Shown in pieces: positions 15,670 to 18,263 of a stretch of DNA of 18,263 bases. The notes below the pieces were generated by a model. It was given only the letters and a program-made list of their open reading frames with translations. It was not told the DNA's origin and did not search any database. Source of the stretch: Bordetella parapertussis (GTDB lineage: Bacteria; Pseudomonadota; Gammaproteobacteria; Burkholderiales; Burkholderiaceae_C); the NCBI GenBank assembly GCA_945873925.1, contig CAMCES010000032.1, positions 1 through 18,263 of the forward strand. Reading direction: 5' to 3'. Position 1 is the first letter of the stretch; every line of letters starts with the position of its first letter. Position numbers and translations under genes: made by a program.

Positions 15670-15712
15670 AGCAAGCTGCGTACAAGGCGTATGCAGCTTG
15701 CTTCCTTTTTTT
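15670..15712 (+). terminator. Strong rho-independent terminator after the amidohydrolase
   Basis: AGCAAGCTGC (15670-15679) pairs perfectly with GCAGCTTGCT (15693-15702). The stem extends inwards by four more pairs (GTAC with GTAT, one G-U) to a 5-nt loop, giving about 14 pairs. TCC and then seven T residues (15706-15712) follow. It begins 25 nt after the amidohydrolase stop and ends only 24 nt before the next start codon. Confidence 0.9.
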
Positions 15713-15736
15713 GAAACCATTCTTTCAGAGATGCAT

Positions 15737-16018
15737 ATGAACACTATCCAAAAGACATCTGTTGCTTTATTGTCATTGGCCCTGTTTTCCCTGACTGTTT
15801 ATGCCAATGAAGAGACCAAGAAAACCCGTGTGGGTTCCTGCCAAGACGCACAAAAGCAGCAAGATTATTTTTGCGACATGAAAAATGCCGCCACAGACTC
15901 CATGGTTGCATTGGGTACGGCATGCCGAAATGCCAAGATCAATGTCAAGGAGGCGTGTGAAGGTGTGGTGCTTCCGGACCCTGTGTATAAGTCGTGCGCC
16001 ATGGAACAAAAGTGCTGA
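15737..16018 (+). CDS. Secreted six-cysteine peptide with two CX10C pairs
   Basis: This is a 93-residue protein with a Sec signal peptide (apolar core about residues 8-22, cleavage expected after VYA at 21-23). The mature part of about 70 residues has six cysteines at 35, 46, 63, 74, 87 and 93. Cys35/46 and Cys63/74 are each separated by exactly ten residues, in segments with helical character (QDAQKQQDYF and RNAKINVKEA). This spacing allows a helical hairpin held by two disulfides, with a third near the C-terminus. The ATG at 15737 is chosen because CAGAG lies 6 nt upstream; an ATG two codons earlier (15731) is possible. It lies 40 nt before the di-haem oxidoreductase gene. I recognise no family; redox partner, metal carrier or structural peptide are all open. 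Confidence 0.75.
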   Translation: MNTIQKTSVALLSLALFSLTVYANEETKKTRVGSCQDAQKQQDYFCDMKNAATDSMVALGTACRNAKINVKEACEGVVLPDPVYKSCAMEQKC

Positions 16019-16058
16019 AGCCAGGCCTTGAGCCATTAGCCATTATTTGCCGTTGAGC

Positions 16059-17441
16059 ATGTGGTTTTCACGGTCTACCCTTGGCCGCAAGCTGAGCTTG
16101 GGTTTATTGACTTTGGTGTTGCTGTCTTGGCAAGCATTTGCCCAAATACTGCGTACTGAACCCAAGCCGGTTGGCCCACAGCAGGTGTATTTGCAGCCCG
16201 TGACAGGTCTGAATTTCAAACAAATCGGTGTTTTCAGAGAAGGTGAAAAGGAATTCTCGGTGCCATGGGTGGTTTTCCCGCTGCTTGGCGGCCACTGGGG
16301 ATTGGGGCCAACCTTCATAGCTGACGCCTGTTCTGTTTGTCATGTTCAAGCAGGGCGGGGGCGTACCCTTGATAGCGCAGTCATTACTCAACAACTATTG
16401 CGTCTGTCTGTCCCGGGAGAGGGTGCGCATGGAGCGCCAAAGCCGCATCCAAATTATGGCGACCAAATCCAAGTCACTGGTGTGAGTGTGGGCTTGAAGG
16501 AAAACCGCAAACCAGGCGAAGCAGATGTATTTGTCGATTGGGTATTTCACCGTGTCACGCTGGCAGACGGGACCGAGGTTGAATTACGCAAACCACAGTT
16601 ACGCATAGAAAATTTGGCTTTTGGTCCGCTAGAGTCTGATGTCATGTTTTCTTTGAGAAACACACAAGCTATATTTGGTTTGGGCTTTCTCGAAGCTGTG
16701 CCGCAGGCAAGCCTTGAAGCCATCGCCCAGCAGCAAAAAAAACAAGGTTTGAATGGCCGTATTAACTTTGTCCGTGACGATATTCATCGTTCGCAAGCCG
16801 TTGGACGGTTTGGCTGGAAGGCAGCACAGCCAAGCATCAGGCAGCAAACTGCCACTGCATTTCTCGGTGACATGGGAGTCACCTCGTCTTTGTACATAGA
16901 AGAGAATTGCCCGCCAGTTCAAACACTTTGCTTGGCCATGCCGCCAGGTAATCGCCCCGAATTACTCGATTACAACTGGGATCAGTTGGAGTTTTGGCAA
17001 GCGGCACTGGCACCACCACCGCCCAGGCACCAAGAATCTGCGCAAGTGCAGCAAGGTAAAGTTCTGTTTGAAAAAGCTGGATGTGCCCAATGCCACCTGC
17101 CAGCGTTGAAAACAGGCGATTACCCTTTGCTGCCTGCGATTGCAAACACCACTTTCAGTGCCTATACCGACTTGTTGTTGCATGACATGGGTGAAGAATT
17201 GGCCGACGGTAGACCCGAATTCATGGCTGGACCGCGAGACTGGCGTACCGCGCCTTTGTGGGGCATAGGCCTGTCGCAACAGGTCAATGGAAGCACCCAT
17301 TTTCTTCACGATGGCAGAGCGCGCAGTATCTTAGAGGCGATTTTGTGGCATGGCGGTGAAGCTAAAAAAGCAAGAGATGCGTTTGCGTCCATGCCGAAAA
17401 TTGAACGAGATGCAGTCTTGCAATTTGTCAACTCGCTATGA
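16059..17441 (+). CDS. Di-haem oxidoreductase, DUF1111/DHOR family
   Basis: This is a 460-residue exported c-type cytochrome. A Sec signal peptide covers about residues 1-28 (apolar core SLGLLTLVLLSW, cleavage after AFA). Haem is attached at CSVCH (91-95) and CAQCH (342-346). The C-terminal half carries the family blocks YTDLLLHDMGEELADGRPEF, DWRTAPLWGIG and HFLHDGRARSILEAILWHGGEA, which identify DUF1111, often named thiol oxidoreductase or di-haem oxidoreductase and distantly related to MauG/CcpA-type di-haem peroxidases. Cys284 and Cys291 (ENCPPVQTLC) could form an extra disulfide. The ATG at 16059 is preferred over a TTG four codons earlier because it leads straight into the signal peptide; neither has a strong ribosome binding site. 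It overlaps the next gene by 4 nt. The substrate is not known for the family. Confidence 0.9.
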   Translation: MWFSRSTLGRKLSLGLLTLVLLSWQAFAQILRTEPKPVGPQQVYLQPVTGLNFKQIGVFREGEKEFSVPWVVFPLLGGHWGLGPTFIADACSVCHVQAGRGRTLDSAVITQQLLRLSVPGEGAHGAPKPHPNYGDQIQVTGVSVGLKENRKPGEADVFVDWVFHRVTLADGTEVELRKPQLRIENLAFGPLESDVMFSLRNTQAIFGLGFLEAVPQASLEAIAQQQKKQGLNGRINFVRDDIHRSQAVGRFGWKAAQPSIRQQTATAFLGDMGVTSSLYIEENCPPVQTLCLAMPPGNRPELLDYNWDQLEFWQAALAPPPPRHQESAQVQQGKVLFEKAGCAQCHLPALKTGDYPLLPAIANTTFSAYTDLLLHDMGEELADGRPEFMAGPRDWRTAPLWGIGLSQQVNGSTHFLHDGRARSILEAILWHGGEAKKARDAFASMPKIERDAVLQFVNSL

Positions 17442-17821
17442 AAAAACAACTCCTTGCCGGATTGATCGTCTGCTTTTCATTGAGCTGCACGCATGCTGAA
17501 TGGCTTGAATATGCGGACAACGGCAAAGCCGTTTTTTATTACGACCCAACCACAGTTCAAATCAACCAAGACAAAGTGATTGTTTGGGAAATGCTCAATT
17601 ACAGCTTTCCATTAAACCGGGTTTTGTCCAGTAAAACACGCAAAGAGTATGACTGCAGCAAACAGCTGTTTCGTAATTTAGCGGGAGAATTTTTTGCTGG
17701 CCCCTTGCTCAGTGGCGCACGGATCAGCGGTAGCGAGGAGGCAGACAACGATTGGCGACAGGTTGTTGAAGGAACCCGCAACCTGGAGTTGCTGCAAAAG
17801 GTTTGCCCAAAGATCAGTTGA
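17438..17821 (+). CDS. Secreted protein resembling surface-adhesin protein E
   Basis: This is a 127-residue protein with a signal peptide (about residues 1-20, cleavage expected after THA, before EWLEYAD). The mature domain resembles the surface-adhesin protein E family (Adhesin_E): a strand with AVFYYDPTTVQ, a VIVWEMLNYS strand, a serine- and lysine-rich segment before EYDCSKQLFRNL (Cys73), and a final VCPK (Cys123), the two cysteines probably forming the conserved disulfide. In Haemophilus protein E binds host matrix proteins, but most environmental members have no known role and adhesion should not be assumed. The start codon overlaps the di-haem oxidoreductase stop (ATGA), so the two are translationally coupled. 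The DUF4399 gene follows after 27 nt. Confidence 0.72.
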   Translation: MKKQLLAGLIVCFSLSCTHAEWLEYADNGKAVFYYDPTTVQINQDKVIVWEMLNYSFPLNRVLSSKTRKEYDCSKQLFRNLAGEFFAGPLLSGARISGSEEADNDWRQVVEGTRNLELLQKVCPKIS

Positions 17822-17848
17822 CCCTGGAATTATTACCAAAGGAAAATC

Positions 17849-18244
17849 ATGAAGCAAATCTTGTGTTTATTGGGCTTGATGATGGCACCACTGCTGGGCG
17901 CTGCACAAGGCGTTGATTTTATTTATCCCAAAGATGGCGATACCGTAGAGCCAACCTTTTGGGTCAAGTTCTCTGTCAGTGGTTTGTCATTGGCACCAGC
18001 CAATGAGGTCAAGCCTGGAACCGGACACCATCATTTGTTCATCAATTCAGCAGATATTGAAGAAAATGTCGTCATACCCTTTGATAACCAACACAAGCAC
18101 TATGGCAAGGGGCAATCAGAAGCTGAGTTATTTTTACAGCCCGGAAAATACAAACTGACTTTGCAATTCGGGGATGGTGCCCACCGCTCCTACGGCGCAG
18201 CCTATAGAAAAACAATTTCAATCAATGTGGTTGGCAAACCCTGA
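17849..18244 (+). CDS. Secreted DUF4399-family protein
   Basis: This is a 131-residue protein with a signal peptide (about residues 1-19, cleavage after GAA). The mature part matches the DUF4399 pattern: FIYPKDGDTVEPTFWVKFSV at the start, KPGTGHHHLFINS at 55-67, KHYGKGQSEAELFLQPGKY at 83-101, and a final beta strand TISINVV. The single domain is probably an all-beta sandwich. His60-62, His82, His84 and His112 are clustered in sequence and could form a metal site; this is inferred, and the function of the family is not established. AAAGGA lies 7 nt before the ATG. It is the last complete gene of the run that starts at 15737. Confidence 0.88.
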   Translation: MKQILCLLGLMMAPLLGAAQGVDFIYPKDGDTVEPTFWVKFSVSGLSLAPANEVKPGTGHHHLFINSADIEENVVIPFDNQHKHYGKGQSEAELFLQPGKYKLTLQFGDGAHRSYGAAYRKTISINVVGKP

Positions 18245-18263
18245 TGCTTGAACGAGGTGCTCG
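18244..18263 (+). CDS. Possible start of a further gene, cut by the window edge
   Basis: An ATG at 18244-18246 overlaps the DUF4399 stop codon by one base (TGATG), the classical stop-start coupling arrangement, and stays open for six codons (MLERGA) to the end of the window. Too little is visible to identify a product, and it may be chance. Confidence 0.25.

Noticed and set aside
15711..15739. TTGAAA after the terminator as a -35 box for the six-cysteine gene
   Set aside because: The matching -10 position would fall on the start codon itself, so it cannot drive a full-length translated message.
17438..17497. Lipobox at Cys12 or Cys17 in the adhesin-E-like protein
   Set aside because: The residues before these cysteines (for example SLSC) do not fit the L-[AS]-[GAS]-C pattern; a THA signal peptidase I site is better.

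Overview
The window looks like chromosomal DNA of a betaproteobacterium of the order Burkholderiales, most likely the Comamonadaceae (Limnohabitans/Polaromonas/Rhodoferax type). This is judged from protein resemblance and from the gene order UbiH-family hydroxylase, DsbC, M61 peptidase; no database search was possible. I see no rRNA, tRNA, CRISPR array, insertion sequence or phage gene.

Layout. (1) Positions 1-2622 hold a small zinc-ribbon protein (-), a divergent NhaR-like LysR regulator (+), and the conserved ATPase YchF (-). (2) Positions 2707-6347 form a tight plus-strand run: an FAD-dependent hydroxylase of the ubiquinone family, the periplasmic disulfide isomerase DsbC, and an M61 glycyl aminopeptidase with a PDZ domain. 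(3) Positions 6353-8885 are a minus-strand phenylacetate operon in the order paaG-paaI-paaK. A separate enoyl-CoA hydratase (+) faces away from it, followed by a membrane-anchored alpha/beta hydrolase and a small secreted protein (8977-11137). (4) Positions 11336-13819 are a minus-strand pair, a zinc-free quinone reductase followed 6 nt later by a multi-pass membrane histidine kinase with no response regulator in view. (5) Positions 14091-18244 hold five plus-strand genes whose products all appear to be exported: a Tat-dependent amidohydrolase with a long N-terminal extension, a strong terminator, a 93-residue six-cysteine peptide, a two-haem DUF1111 oxidoreductase, a surface-adhesin-E-like protein and a DUF4399 protein.

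How the genes fit together. The paa genes supply phenylacetyl-CoA ligase, epoxide isomerase and proofreading thioesterase, but not the PaaABCDE monooxygenase, PaaZ or PaaH/PaaJ, which must be encoded elsewhere if the pathway is complete. DsbC provides disulfide isomerisation in the periplasm, which the six-cysteine peptide would need.

The least explained part is the exported module at the right end. The amidohydrolase has a Tat motif about 73 residues in and a Gln-Thr-His in place of the usual His-x-His metal motif. The six-cysteine peptide has two CX10C pairs and sits next to a di-haem oxidoreductase. This is the best candidate here for an undescribed periplasmic system, but its function cannot be read from the sequence.
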